Assembly (NCBI GenBank): GCA_964019165.1
Contig: OZ025278.1
Location: forward strand, 5,278,017-5,342,016
Reading direction: 5' to 3'
DNA from: Mastigias papua
Lineage: Eukaryota > Cnidaria > Scyphozoa > Rhizostomeae > Mastigiidae
Length of the DNA: 64,000 nt
In this document: positions 38,381 to 50,089 of the stretch, in pieces
Layout of the letters: each line of letters opens with the position of its first letter
Numbering within the stretch: position 1 is the stretch's first letter
Translations under genes and position numbers: made by a program
The notes under the pieces: generated by a model
Database searches by the model: none
What the model saw: only the letters and a program-made list of their open reading frames with translations
What the model was told of the DNA's origin: nothing

Positions 38381-41300
38381 ATGGCCAAGACTATCCACGT
38401 TTTACTGATTTTGATGCTTGCGGGTTTGAGTTCTCCTCTAAACCAAAATACAGTCGAAATTTGGGCCGGAGAACTAAGCAAGAAATTGCTAGGATTTGCT
38501 GAAAATGTCACTGGTTACAACGAACTTAGGAGATCTTACGATGAATCAAAAGATTTTGAGGTCGAAAACTTGAATGGAACAGAAATCATGGACTCTTTTC
38601 GCCAGTCATTCGAGAAATTGTTACAGTTGAAAGCGGAGGCATTACTGAGAATAAAGCAAGCTGTAGAAAATGCCCAAAAGAATTACACATATGATTCAGC
38701 ATTGAAATATAGCTACATGAAAGTTAAATCTATTAGTACTGACAACAAAACCTTGATAGTATATCCCAACTTCTCAACATCTATCAAAATTAACGTTTCA
38801 AACAGCTATGTTCAGGTTCCAACAAATGTTTATGAGGATGATCCATCGGTCCTAAATTCTGTCAAAATGACTGAAAAGCTGGATGAAGTATTCAAATACA
38901 ATTATAACGAAGATCCATCACTGCTTTGGCAGTATTATGGTGATGCATTAAATGGTGCTTTTCGCTCCTTTCCTGGAAAGTCATGGTCAACAGATGCCCA
39001 AGGGAGAGATCTATATGATTGCCGCCAAAGAAATTGGTTTATCTTGGCCTCTTCATCTCCCAAGGACCTGGTTATTATTATAGACAAAAGTGGAACAATG
39101 ATTGGTAATAATTTTGGAATAGCCAGAGTTGCAGCATTGATCTTGATTGATACTTTGCAGGAAAATGATTTCTTCAATGTTTTGACTTTCAATACAGATG
39201 TTGTGTATGCATTTCCTAACTGTAAACAAGAACTTATGCAAGCAACAAAAGAAAATAAAGAGGCTGCTAAAGCTGCTGTTAATAGGTTCAAGAACCCAAC
39301 AAAGACTGGCGATGTGAAAAGAGCAATGGAAGTTGCATTAGAGCTGTTGAAAAATGCTAGGGGAAATGCAAAGAAAACTGCTGGTTGTAACCAGGCTATA
39401 GCATTCTTCTCAGATGAGGTTGAGGGTGATTATGCAGGTAAAAATGCATTTGAAAAACTTAATACAGACAAACATGTCCGAGTGTTTTCTTACCTGGTTG
39501 GAAGGAAAAAGGATGCTCATAAGGAAGCAATGGTAAAGATGTCTTGTGATAACAGGGGTCATTTTTATCAGATTGAAACTGTCGGCAACATTTGGGACAA
39601 TTCATTGAAGTATATTAATGTCCTCAGTAGGCCATTGTCATTGGCACCTGATAGTAATGTACCAATCTACACACCACTTTACCTTGATGCAAGTGGCCTT
39701 GGTATGATGATGACTATTTCAATGCCAGTGTTTAGGCAAGCAAGCAATCCAAAAGATGCAGGCCTCATTGGTGTGACTGGTACAGACATTGCTGTTTCAA
39801 CTCTTATGGAGCAAGTCCCAAAATACTGGCTTGGACCCAATGGTTATGGATTTGTAATAAATAGCAATGGCTTTTTCTTAATGCACCCATCACTAAAAAG
39901 TCAAGAAGGATATCTACCATCACCTGCAAATGTTTATCTAGAAGACCTAGAACGGAGCTCTTCTAATGCCTCTCTTGAATTGAAAGTGGCCATGCTTAAC
40001 ACAACTGGTGGTCACAATAGATTTACCTTGAATCGTGTATCACAAAGTGCAAAACGGTTTACAGAAATTGATATGAATTACTTTTACTCATCGATGACCT
40101 CACTGCCTTTCAAAGCATGCATTGCTATTCCTAACTATGACATGAAGAAGCTAAAGGCGAAGCCATTGACATCAAACCAGAAGAATGCAGGCATAGAGGC
40201 TTTACATGCAAATGGTAGCAGCAAAGTATTCATAGCACCATGGCCATTTTGTAATATTACAGCTGCAGCTCAGTCAAAGCAAGAGTTAAGTAAGAAGGCA
40301 TATGCAACTGCAGAAGAGGTAAGACAACAACTTTTGAATGAGAGCTGGGAAAAGATATGTAACCAAAGGCTAGTAAATGATCTCCTGCTGTCTGCACAGA
40401 TGGTTACCAATGTTACAAGTAAAATCTGGAAATTACAGAATGGAATCAATAGTATATTTGTTGGTACAAGTGCTGGTTATTCAAGGACACTGTACACAGA
40501 TATTGTGCCTATAACAAGGGATCTCTTCACAGATGAATATTATTCTCATGGTGTGGATTATGTGAGCACTCATAATAGCTCAGCTGTTTTTTCTGTCCCA
40601 TTGAAAAGTGAGAACGTGGCACCCTTTTTGCCACTCAAACCAGATGGAAATGTTTCAGAAACATATGTGACTGTGAGCTTACCAGTAAAGGATAAGAATG
40701 GTTTAATTACCAGTGTACTGGGAATGAACATGAGGCATGTAATGATGAGAGAAATGCTGATAAATGCAACTGCTGGGATTGGTGGTTGTTCTGATAACAC
40801 TACAATTGACTGTTATCTTATTGATGAAAATGGGTATATTGTTACCAGTAATGGTGCAGCAGATGATGTTGGAAAATTTTTAGGAATACTGCAAGGAAGG
40901 CTTGTTGAAACCCTGCATAACCAGACTTACATTTTTAAGAGATTTCAATTTGAAGACACTCAGGCAGAATGCACCGCAGAAAGTACATCATCATCTGATG
41001 CAACAAGAGTTTTGTCACCATTGTTTACAATTTCTGCCTATTTGATCTGGTGGACACAGACATTTCTGTCTCTTTTGTCCCAGTTTACATTATTTTCTTC
41101 TGTTTCACCTAGTTTGAATGCTAATGCATTAGCCAGTGCCAATGTCAGCTGCACAAAGAACATGGTATTTTATGTAATGCAAGACAGTAAATTGCCAAAA
41201 AGTGGTGAGGTTCAATGCAAGAAAGACTGCAAACGACCATACACAGTGAGCAAAGTGGCAAAAACAAATCTTGCTCTTGTTGTTTTTGCACAAAAAGGCA

Positions 41301-41524
41301 ACTGTGGGACAAGCTGCACAAACCTCAAAATCAGCACAGAGCCTGTAAAAAAGTCGGTTATCAGTAGCTGTCCTGTTCAAGCAAGATATCGCATGCCATT
41401 ACAGAGCTGTTTTTCATACAATACAACAGAAGATACATCAAAGTGTGGAGCAGCTGCTTCCTTCAAAATATCAGTGAGCTTCATATCAGTTTTCCTATTT
41501 ATATCCCTTATTCTTGCAAACTAA
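38381..41524 (+). CDS. Voltage-gated calcium channel alpha-2/delta-type subunit
   Basis: Complete 1047-residue single-exon gene. ATG lies in good context (AAGATGG). Residues 1-19 are a signal peptide; VWA_N follows. A VWA domain (about 225-410) has a MIDAS-type start DKSGT (235-239), with T309 and D345 (FFSDE) as likely further ligands; the usual last Ser is Thr. Just before it CRQRNWF corresponds to the RRR/W segment bordering the alpha-2/delta ligand pocket. A Cache domain includes GVTGTDIAVS (464-473) and LGPNGYGFVINSNG (484-497). A second Cache-like region (about 700-840) and the cysteine-rich C-terminal alpha-2 region (WWTQ 890-893, CKKDCKRPYT 946-955) follow. The tail 1028-1047 is hydrophobic, as for GPI anchoring. 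Family members traffic and tune CaV channels at the membrane. Vertebrate genes have dozens of introns, so an intronless copy is notable. Confidence 0.92.
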   Translation: MAKTIHVLLILMLAGLSSPLNQNTVEIWAGELSKKLLGFAENVTGYNELRRSYDESKDFEVENLNGTEIMDSFRQSFEKLLQLKAEALLRIKQAVENAQKNYTYDSALKYSYMKVKSISTDNKTLIVYPNFSTSIKINVSNSYVQVPTNVYEDDPSVLNSVKMTEKLDEVFKYNYNEDPSLLWQYYGDALNGAFRSFPGKSWSTDAQGRDLYDCRQRNWFILASSSPKDLVIIIDKSGTMIGNNFGIARVAALILIDTLQENDFFNVLTFNTDVVYAFPNCKQELMQATKENKEAAKAAVNRFKNPTKTGDVKRAMEVALELLKNARGNAKKTAGCNQAIAFFSDEVEGDYAGKNAFEKLNTDKHVRVFSYLVGRKKDAHKEAMVKMSCDNRGHFYQIETVGNIWDNSLKYINVLSRPLSLAPDSNVPIYTPLYLDASGLGMMMTISMPVFRQASNPKDAGLIGVTGTDIAVSTLMEQVPKYWLGPNGYGFVINSNGFFLMHPSLKSQEGYLPSPANVYLEDLERSSSNASLELKVAMLNTTGGHNRFTLNRVSQSAKRFTEIDMNYFYSSMTSLPFKACIAIPNYDMKKLKAKPLTSNQKNAGIEALHANGSSKVFIAPWPFCNITAAAQSKQELSKKAYATAEEVRQQLLNESWEKICNQRLVNDLLLSAQMVTNVTSKIWKLQNGINSIFVGTSAGYSRTLYTDIVPITRDLFTDEYYSHGVDYVSTHNSSAVFSVPLKSENVAPFLPLKPDGNVSETYVTVSLPVKDKNGLITSVLGMNMRHVMMREMLINATAGIGGCSDNTTIDCYLIDENGYIVTSNGAADDVGKFLGILQGRLVETLHNQTYIFKRFQFEDTQAECTAESTSSSDATRVLSPLFTISAYLIWWTQTFLSLLSQFTLFSSVSPSLNANALASANVSCTKNMVFYVMQDSKLPKSGEVQCKKDCKRPYTVSKVAKTNLALVVFAQKGNCGTSCTNLKISTEPVKKSVISSCPVQARYRMPLQSCFSYNTTEDTSKCGAAASFKISVSFISVFLFISLILAN

Positions 41525-44078
41525 TTGTTTGGTGGCAAGTGGGACTAACAAAGTTCTCAAATCTGGGTAATTGAACAGGTGGATGTGAAGGAGCATTTCT
41601 GCGAATCATTCTTTGAAATGAAATTATAAGCACATGTGCACATCCAAGCTTGAATTGAGGTAAATGATGCAGTAGCCATTATGATAAAGTAAACCATTTG
41701 ATGCCCTTTCTCACTCAAGATTGAATGGGTGATGCAGAAAATATGTTTTTGTCACTTCCAAATTAATTGAATTCGCTTTGAATTATTTTTATGGTATTTT
41801 GGAGCTTTTGCTAAACAATGTGATCTGTCAGCCCACGGGACTATCAGAACATACAGTTTTGAATAATCACTAACAAGGGTGTTTGTTAGACTTTGCATTG
41901 GGACAGTGCATTACCTGAAATTCTAAAATTATAGTATTTCTATACCTATTTATGAAGTATGCCAGTTGTATGTAGTAAACAAAAGGTAACCACAGTATTG
42001 GGCAGCCAATTTGCATTTCAAAGTAATTGTTTCAGGTGCTTTCATGGTACTCTGTTGACTGGAGATTATGTATGATTGTAGTAATCTGCCTTGTTATGCC
42101 TATAAATTACTTCCACCATTGGCAAGTATTTTTATAGGCACCATCATCCCAGTCTTGTTTGCCTTTCAGTAGATTTTCATTTGATATTGCTTTAGAATTA
42201 AACATTCACTTGTGTGCCAAAGTATGAGGCTATTGTGCACTCACTTTAAAGCCTCCATATGATGATATTTAAGTAGTAAATATGGCTTACTGTGTTGGAC
42301 TGAATTATATCACTTTGGAACTTTAAGGCTCAATTGCAAGCCTATTCACATGGCTTCCCGTGCTACGTGTGGACCGGATGCCATTTCCAAGTAGTCCAGA
42401 AGAGTGTTCCCTCTTTGTTCTTTTTCATCTTACATTTTTGAAGAATTCAATATTGTGAGGTTGAAGAGCAAAATATAACCATTGTTTTGGAAGTGCCAGA
42501 GCTTGTGTTGACATAAAGTTACTGACCGCAGTAAATGTGCAGTCCAGCTAAAGTTCTTTACTTTTAAATGTGGTCCTTGTTAATACTTAGTAGAATAGCG
42601 CTACTCTCTGGTATACCTTAGAAGGCACCCTTTCTGCAGTACACTTTGTCAAGTAACTAAATGATGTAATAGGAGTGTTGGTGTATGCACTATGCATCCT
42701 GAGATGCTTCTTCATGGGGATGGAGTCATATTTGTACATTATCCCCCTCCCTACGCGTACTGTTGTGCAGTTTTACTCTTCTGCTCCTCTTTGATCATTC
42801 GATGAGAAAGATTGTAGTTTTGTGGCTTCTCGATTACGTACGCATCCCGTGGATTCTTTGGCTGATTACAAGCAGTTAAAAGTTATATGCTATTTTGAAA
42901 TTTCCGCGAGGTGTGTTTAGAAGGTATACACATAATATTCGTAGCATGATTTCTGGTGTGCCCGATAATGATGAGTTTTTCGATAACGAAAATGAAATGC
43001 TTAGTCATATGCGCCCCTAGCTATCCTCCAAAGCAGCCTCCTGCCCATTTAACAAACCTCATTACAATGTGTTTTATAGTTTGTTGAGCCTCTTGTTTGC
43101 AAGTGAAACATTGCACTGTGCGGACTATTACGTGATAGTAGCATCACCCGTAGATTTACAATTAACTGACCTCTTTTTTAAGTAATTCATAGCGAGTGCA
43201 AGTGGTATGGTAGTAATTTATTGATCGTAGTCGTAATACCTGGTTTTCTAGTATTGTGTAATTTAACCTTCTTTTAGTGTTGCAGTGTCACCTAGTAGAT
43301 CTATGACCCTTGACCCATGACCCATGGCCCAATATTCCTAGTTTTTTAAATTAAATTCATAGTAGTCTACATGCTTTGCGAAGTAAGCATGCGCAGAAGG
43401 GACTTTGTCACGTTCAATTCCCTTTTGCGCATGCTTACTTTGCTTGCTCCAGCCGTTGCTTCACAACTGTGAACCTGGCTTTAGTAATACTGGAGACAAC
43501 CAAGAAGCCTTGGAGAAAGGGTAGATTCAAGAGCTAAATGGGCCAGTTTGTTCAAGACCAGATATTGTAGGCAATTGTGGAAGTAGGGAAATTCGTAAAT
43601 TCGGATGTTTTCTTGGATTGCTTTTTGACTACGAGCCCTCTGTATCGCTTGAAACAGTCTTCCCCCATCGCACTTGCACAATATTTTGTGGAAACGGTTG
43701 GTCGTCACTGCCAAATGGATTTCGCGTGAAGAAAGGATTTTCCAAGGGAAAGATGGGTAAAAGTTGCGAATTCTATATCACAGTAGTAACGAGAAATATG
43801 GATTTCATTGTTTAGAAAAGCACCCAAATTTTCTTCACAAATTCGACATTTATGAATCCGGACATGTCCTATTTCCATCTGAAAACGTACGGTTTCCTGG
43901 CGTTGTTCTGGCCAATGACAGGTATTTCATATAATACGCTTAACATTTGTTTGATGAAAAAAACTACTTTGAATCTAATGTTCAATACTTTCCAAAGTAA
44001 AGGGTAATTTTTGTCCTACCTGTCCGAAAGGAATTGTTGAATGTATGTCTGATCTGATTCATAGTATGAAGCGTTATG
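41525..44078. other. 3' UTR and gene-poor stretch
   Basis: The alpha-2/delta 3' UTR starts here. An ATTAAA variant at 42197-42202 is a candidate polyadenylation signal; no poly(A) tract follows the stop codon. Downstream I see a CCCTTGACCCATGACCCATG simple duplication near 43307-43328 and a hairpin at 43378-43443, but no gene. Confidence 0.5.
43378..43443. repeat. 25-bp inverted repeat
   Basis: GCGAAGTAAGCATGCGCAGA then AGGGA pairs with TCCCTTTTGCGCATGCTTAC then TTTGC across a loop of about 16 bases, with two or three mismatches. Confidence 0.85.
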
Positions 44079-44332
44079 TACGGGTCATTAATTATTTGTG
44101 GGAGAGTGTGGAAGACATTCTTATATTTTTAATTGAATTTTCCTCCCCCTCTCAGATTTGAATGAAAATGTTGGTCCCCACTCGAGGACTTCAGAAGAAA
44201 CCTCATACTCCTTCTTTTAGAATGTTCTTTGTTTTTCATCCCCCCCTCCCTCTAAGTTTGATGTAGAAGTTTGGTCTCTCCCTCCTGGATGCCTTCCACC
44301 CCCTCCCCTGGAAGAGTTAATGACTGGTCCCT
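44079..44332 (-). repeat. MITE family copy 2, opposite orientation
   Basis: Reverse complement of the family at 33434-33685: right end GACTGGTCCCTT and left end GTACGGGTCATTAATTA, with the same order of interior blocks (GGAAGACATTC, then CTTCAGAAGAAACC, then TTTTTCATCCCC). A partial third relative may lie near 45889-45930 (CCACCCCCTCCTCTAATACT then TAATGACTATTCCCT). Confidence 0.85.
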
Positions 44333-46145
44333 TACTTAGACATAGGAATCGATTACTAGGTGTCACTGTACGCTTGGAAGAGTTTATTTAATTGTATTTA
44401 CCTACTATTTGCCTTGAAAAAAAGTGTAGAAAAAGTCGGCAAAATGTCGACCAATCACTAATTTATGTATGTCAACCAATATTGTATTCATGTTGGCGTG
44501 GTTATTTTTTCATTTTCCAAATCTGTGCACAATGTTTTGGATGACCCTTGTACACTCTTATTTTCATACAAGAGATATTCAAGTATATCGAATTATGGAA
44601 TGAATAGGAATTAATGAGAAAGTATAGAATTCTGCGCTATTTCCTTGGTTTATTTTCCCGTCCGTTCCTTCGTTTTATAATTGTTCCTTAGTCCAGTTAG
44701 GGATCATACAGGCTACTTTGAAAAGAAATTAACCGCGATCCTCGCCGTTTTACAGCAAGAGGGAAGAGAAGGGCTTTACAGATAAGTAAATGCAAATAGC
44801 TGTCAGTGCAAAATACAAATCTACATAAAGTTAAATGCAAAAATATAGCAGTGGAGTTCTCTGTTTTCCACAATATGTAAAACCTGGAACAACAATGACA
44901 AGCTAGTTTTTTCTAGTCAAGCACTGCGAGGATAAGGTTGGCAAGGAAAGGAATTTGCCATCCCCACCTTAAGAACATGATGGCCTATAACTTGTGTTCA
45001 CTCTAGCGGGTGTGTTCAAACGTTCCAAGCCCATAATGCTCTTCGAACGATTTTTACTTTATTTTCAAAATTAAGAGGCTAAGTCAATTATATGCAGGCA
45101 CAGTGAAATTCAGCGTAGGTGTTAAGTTCAAATTCAAAATATGCCCATTGCATGCTTTATCCTTTCTGCTTCTTTATCAACTTGAACAGCTGAATCCTTC
45201 TTTCATATAGGGAAACAAAATTATCACTCTTGTTCTTGCTCCTTACAACAACGTCACGTTCTGTGATTGTCAAAAGCCATAGTTGTCATTAACGGTTCTA
45301 CCTTCCACTGTGCTCATTCATATTCTTACAATCCAGCTTCATCAACAGCCTCTGGAAAGCATTGCTAAAGTTCAGAAGTTGCTTTTTCATTGCCTTAATA
45401 CTTCTATCTAAATCAGAAAGTTTGAGTAGCTTCTCAAGCGGTTTAATTGACATTCCATCATTAAAGTCCTGGGAATTTGTTGGATTCCGAGCAAGAGGAA
45501 TCCCAGCCCAAAGCTTAGTCATCAAGTTGCGCCTATACAGATTCGCCTGTCAGTTCTTGGTACGTGGCGAGACTGTATTATGCGTAAAAATGTCATTTCT
45601 CTGCCCGGTATATTGATTAGAATACATTCGATTTCAAGCCAATTTAAACTGCATTAAATTTCAGGACGAACTAGATGAAATAGGTTGGCAGGTACAACGG
45701 AATATCCAATTTTATTCAGAATATCCAGCATTTACTGAGATATGTAATAGTTTTAACTGTTGCATTCAATTTTAGTTGCATATCTGGGGTATCAGATATC
45801 TTGATTCCTCAGATTGGGATATTCCAAATAATGTTTGAACGTCTTACTGGGGTGGATAAAATCTGTTGGAGCTACTGTTTTCATTTGCCTCCACCCCCTC
45901 CTCTAATACTTAATGACTATTCCCTCAGCCTCCCAAAACAGTACTTCCCAGTGTTCCAGTGTGCACTCTCCATTATTCCCACTTTTGCTCTATATTAGAA
46001 AATTAATCGTGCCTCTCTAATAATCCCATACTCCTGTTTGATGGACACAATATATTGCAACCACAATATAGAGAAGTGGGGCAATGAAAACCATGTTAGG
46101 CAATGTTAGATTTTACGTACCCTTTGCTTCCTAGTGAACGGCGAG
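44333..46145. other. Gene-poor stretch
   Basis: AT-rich anonymous sequence. The only protein-like reading is the minus-strand one at 45298-45525, listed separately. Confidence 0.5.
45298..45525 (-). CDS. Possible coding exon, unrecognised
   Basis: The minus-strand reading of 75 residues has natural composition and a helical, heptad-like tail (LEKLLKLSDLDRSIKAMKKQ then LLNFSNAFQRLLMKLD), ending in TAG. It could be a terminal exon entered through an acceptor such as CTGTATAG just upstream, or a remnant of a mobile element. No family is recognised and no partner exon was found. Confidence 0.3.
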   Translation of the reverse strand: MMTKLWAGIPLARNPTNSQDFNDGMSIKPLEKLLKLSDLDRSIKAMKKQLLNFSNAFQRLLMKLDCKNMNEHSGR

Positions 46146-46430
46146 GGGTCTTAATAAACGGGGGATCAGAAATATTTCTAGAATCCAATAAACTGGGATC
46201 GGAAGTGTTTCTAAAATAAAATTTAATTGTCTATTCCGTTTCTAATAAACTTCAAAAGACACACTTTAAGTGGTGAAAGAAACATTATCATTTAGAGAAA
46301 GATGAAATTTCTTTTTGAAAGAAACCTCCAAACAAAATATACTTGAAATTTAGTAAATGGGGTCCTAATAAGTCTCCAGGGGTTGGAAAAACACGAAAAA
46401 TTAATAAGCGCTCCCCGTTTATTAGGGACC
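46146..46430. repeat. Possible small TIR element
   Basis: GGGGTCTTAATAAACGGGGG at the left and the complement of AGGTCCCTAATAAACGGGGA at the right enclose about 285 bp. The words AATAAACTGGGATC and GGGGTCCTAATAAGT recur inside. Confidence 0.5.
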
Positions 46431-47414
46431 TAAGAGTAATCTATAATCAAAGTGAAGTCTGTTGTGTAATGCGGTGATATGGGGCTCCATACCTTGCTGT
46501 CCAGAACTTGCCGGCATAGGCGAATCGGTAGCATGTGTAACAGATAGGACCATAGATAGTGCAGGGTTTATCACTTACCAGGGTGGAGGAGGTCACATGA
46601 CCATAGATATATTGCAAATCGCGCGAAATCCAACTTGGATTGAGGTCAATACCTGAGTTCGATCTTCTATCATTCACCTTGGTGCCTTGTTGGTTCAAGC
46701 CTCGTGTTTGCAAAATTATTAAATAAATTACTGACGACTTAATGTGCTTCATATGGATATGAGAACGAGTGAACATTAAACAATAACCTTCCACCAGGAA
46801 ACAGGGATTCTGCTTTTTGTGGGTAAGTAATCTATTAGTATACGTTACTACCCGACTGGCCTGAATTCTCTACAAGGTTTCTAAGCCTAAGAACTATACG
46901 CAGTCAATATGGTACTCAGTATCCTTATTCTTATTCAAAGCTGCTAAAGAATAATTAGTAGGATAGATAGATTGTCCTATAAATTGCATTCTGCAGATTC
47001 CCTCTCGATAACTAATTTCTTCTATTTTCTAAAAGATATTTCAATTTTCCCCATATTTGAGGTAAATATGTTAAAGGCAATAGGCACCTTGCTAGTCAAG
47101 TAGTCCTATCAGTCACTGCCTATCAGTGCTTAATTTACTAGAATACTTAGAAAGCTTGCCAAATGCCTAATAGAAGTAACTCTCAGCCAGCAGTAAGTGC
47201 ATTTTTTTGAAGAGGAATTTTGACCATTTATTTACCAGTAACATGCCCCCCCCCCCACAGAGACTCGTCACGATATCGTAAAAGGGTAGGTAAAGTCATT
47301 CATAGTAGAAGGTGAGAATGAGTAAACTAGAGGCTACAGATGATGGTTCACAGATGATTTGAAACATTCAGGCATCATAATGATTATGTTTTCCTGGTTT
47401 AGTCTCACATATCA
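46431..47414. other. Non-coding stretch, nothing recognised
   Basis: No domain is recognised in the readings at 46447-46794 or 46462-46656. A poly-C run lies at about 47246-47257. Confidence 0.5.
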
Positions 47415-47814
47415 TACTATATGATATATGATATATGATATATGATATATGATATGATATATGATATGATATATGATATGATATATGATCATATATCATA
47501 TATCATATATCATATATCATATCATATCGTATATCATATATATCATATCATATCATATCATCTCGTATCGTGTATCATATGGTATATCATATCATATCAT
47601 ATCATATCATATCATCTCGTATCGTATATCATATGATATATCATATCATATCATATCATATCATATCATATCATATCATATCATATCATATCATATCATA
47701 TCATATCATATCATATCATATCATATATCATATCATATCATGTCATATCATATCATATCATATCATATCATATCATATCATATCATATCATATCATATCA
47801 TATCATATCATATG
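47415..47814. repeat. Pentanucleotide array forming a palindrome
   Basis: The left part (to about 47488) is ATATG/ATATATG units and the right part is the complementary CATAT/ATATC units. They meet at TGATCA (47486-47491). The right side is longer and contains variant units (ATCTCGTATCGTGTATCAT near 47560 and again near 47612). ISYHI-type readings across it are artefacts. Confidence 0.95.
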
Positions 47815-47815
47815 A

Positions 47816-50089
47816 CGTTATCCTTAGAGTATTCCATAGGAGAGAGGTCAGTCCATATCGATTTGTCTGTACTTGTGGGAGCCTGTGTAGTCTTATGAAG
47901 ACTACATATTTCTAGTTTATGCCATCTTAGTATAAAGTCAAAAATATTAATCTCGAGATACCTTTATAGAGAAAGAAACGTCCCCGTATTTTGTAACAGT
48001 CCTGATTTACACTTAGGGTCCAACAGTGTTGCAACGTATTTGTTGCAATGCCTACGTGATATTTTATGTATCAAAAATTGCTTGCTTTCGTTTCGTTTGA
48101 TTTTCAAACTGTTGTTAAAGAGTTGTGCCTAAAATCACTACTTACAGATAAAGAACGACTTGCTGTTAAAATATTTTCAATATTGTTGAAACAAAAAACA
48201 GTCTTTACTGTCCACACATTGCGGCAATTGCTGGAGTCCAGTACAGCAGCTTACTATAAATTTACACGAACTTCAGACAAACTACAGTAGGTCTATACGT
48301 TCGCTCAAAAACTTTAATAATAGCAAAGGAGAAATTTGTACGCAAGGTTTCCAAGAAGCTCCGGTTTATAAAATTGAAAACAATATTAAAAGAATAATAA
48401 TCTTTTCCAAGAAAGATTTATTGGCTAGCTTACAAAAACTTGATTTCCAAAATTACTGCATAAAATGCTGCAAAATGGTTGCTTCTTCGAAGTATACAGG
48501 TTGTCACATGTCGTGGGTTTTCTTACTTGATACCTGGGAGATAGACCATAGGGCAGAGGTGTCCCTTTCACACGAGTGTTCACTGCGGATGAGAAAGGAT
48601 GGTACAATGAACATTACCTGACGAAGGTCAGGAGGAGCCAATAACGCAATATCTTCAGCACAGTTTCGTAGGTCAATGTCCTCTGTGCTGGACGTACATT
48701 GACAGTTTCTTTCATATTGATGTCATTGCTGTGTTCCTCTTGCCAGAAAACAGTCTCTACGTAAGAGACAATTTAAAAAGTACATACGCTCAATATTCAT
48801 CGATTCTGCACCCTCCTTCTCCTTGTACGTTTTTGTGCGTTTTGCAGGCATCCCCATCCCAAGAGAACCTAGTTCTAAGTCATCACCCCACCTAAATAAT
48901 TGAATCTATTGTTTATCTCACTATTTTCAAACTTTGCAAAATTTAATGCATACCTGAGAAATCTAAAATTTAAATTACGGTTTTTAATTAGTAGAACGAT
49001 CTCGTATGCATCACTTCTGCAAAATAATTTTATTCATTCAGGATGAGTCGTAAGTAATTAGCATCAAAAAAGTGTGTACGCTTCGTACACTTTTTGGGTA
49101 TCCCCCCCCCCCCTTCAGAGCGTACGTTCTTCTAGGATGGCCCATAGGCGTTCTAAACAATATGAGACTATTTCATGATAAGTAAGCAAAAAGGGTTTTC
49201 TCATGGTTCACCAGCAACCAAGATGAGATTGGTGATCTTTTATTCCAGAAATAGAGAAATATACCCCAAATTTTATAGGTAAACTATAAAAATATTTATC
49301 ATACAAAAAATTGCTATATCAAAGCTTTATAGCGACGAGGGACTTTTGATGCTCAGTTCTTTCGAAGTTGAATGATTCCTGCTTTGAAAGGCTGTTATTT
49401 CAATGACAAGCAATGGACTGAAGTCAGATAGGAAGAATTTTACGCTGAATAACAATTAATGCCACCAATGTATCCGCCATTATGAATTTAATTAGCCAGT
49501 GCGCTACTATTGTAACCCAAGTAAATCTGTGGTCTGGATCTTATGTTTTTGGCTATATCATCTAATATCACTGTTGCTAAGTTTTCCAATGTCCAACTTT
49601 GAAGGGTTAATTAATTGAAATGATTTGATATGTGGAAAGATCTCTTTATGATCTTTTATTTTAATGTATGCTAGCTTTTCATTTAATCTTTCTATCCCGA
49701 CGTAAATGAACTATTTCTCTGCTATTTTCCTTGGGTCAAATTACATAATTTGTTCCAGTTCAATTTAGATTTCTTGTAGATTTTTGTATTATCTTCTAAT
49801 TATTCCCTTTTCTTTTTGTTGAACTTTTACATATTTCTCGATTTATTAGCCGGAACAAAAATTTGCTTGCTTTAGTTGATTGTTTTAGTGTGTCTCTTCA
49901 TCATAGTTTGGAACTCATTACAAATTACACAATTGAATCAAGTGAAGAACAAGAAAGATATCATCAACTGGTTTGCTAATATCAATAATAAAAAACTGTA
50001 CATTCAGTACATTTGACGTAAAAATTTTGTCCATCTGTATCCAGTGCGCTAGTTTGAGCATGCTGTTTCATTTGCAATACACAATAACA
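47816..50089. other. Non-coding stretch, nothing certain
   Basis: A 74-residue reading at 48066-48290 (TVVKELCLKSLLTDKERLAV then KIFSILLKQKTV) looks mildly protein-like but has no recognised family or splice context. No repeats stand out apart from a C run near 49105. Confidence 0.4.

Noticed and set aside
47442..47898. Overlapping ISYHI-type readings
   Set aside because: Translation of the CATAT pentanucleotide array in three frames.
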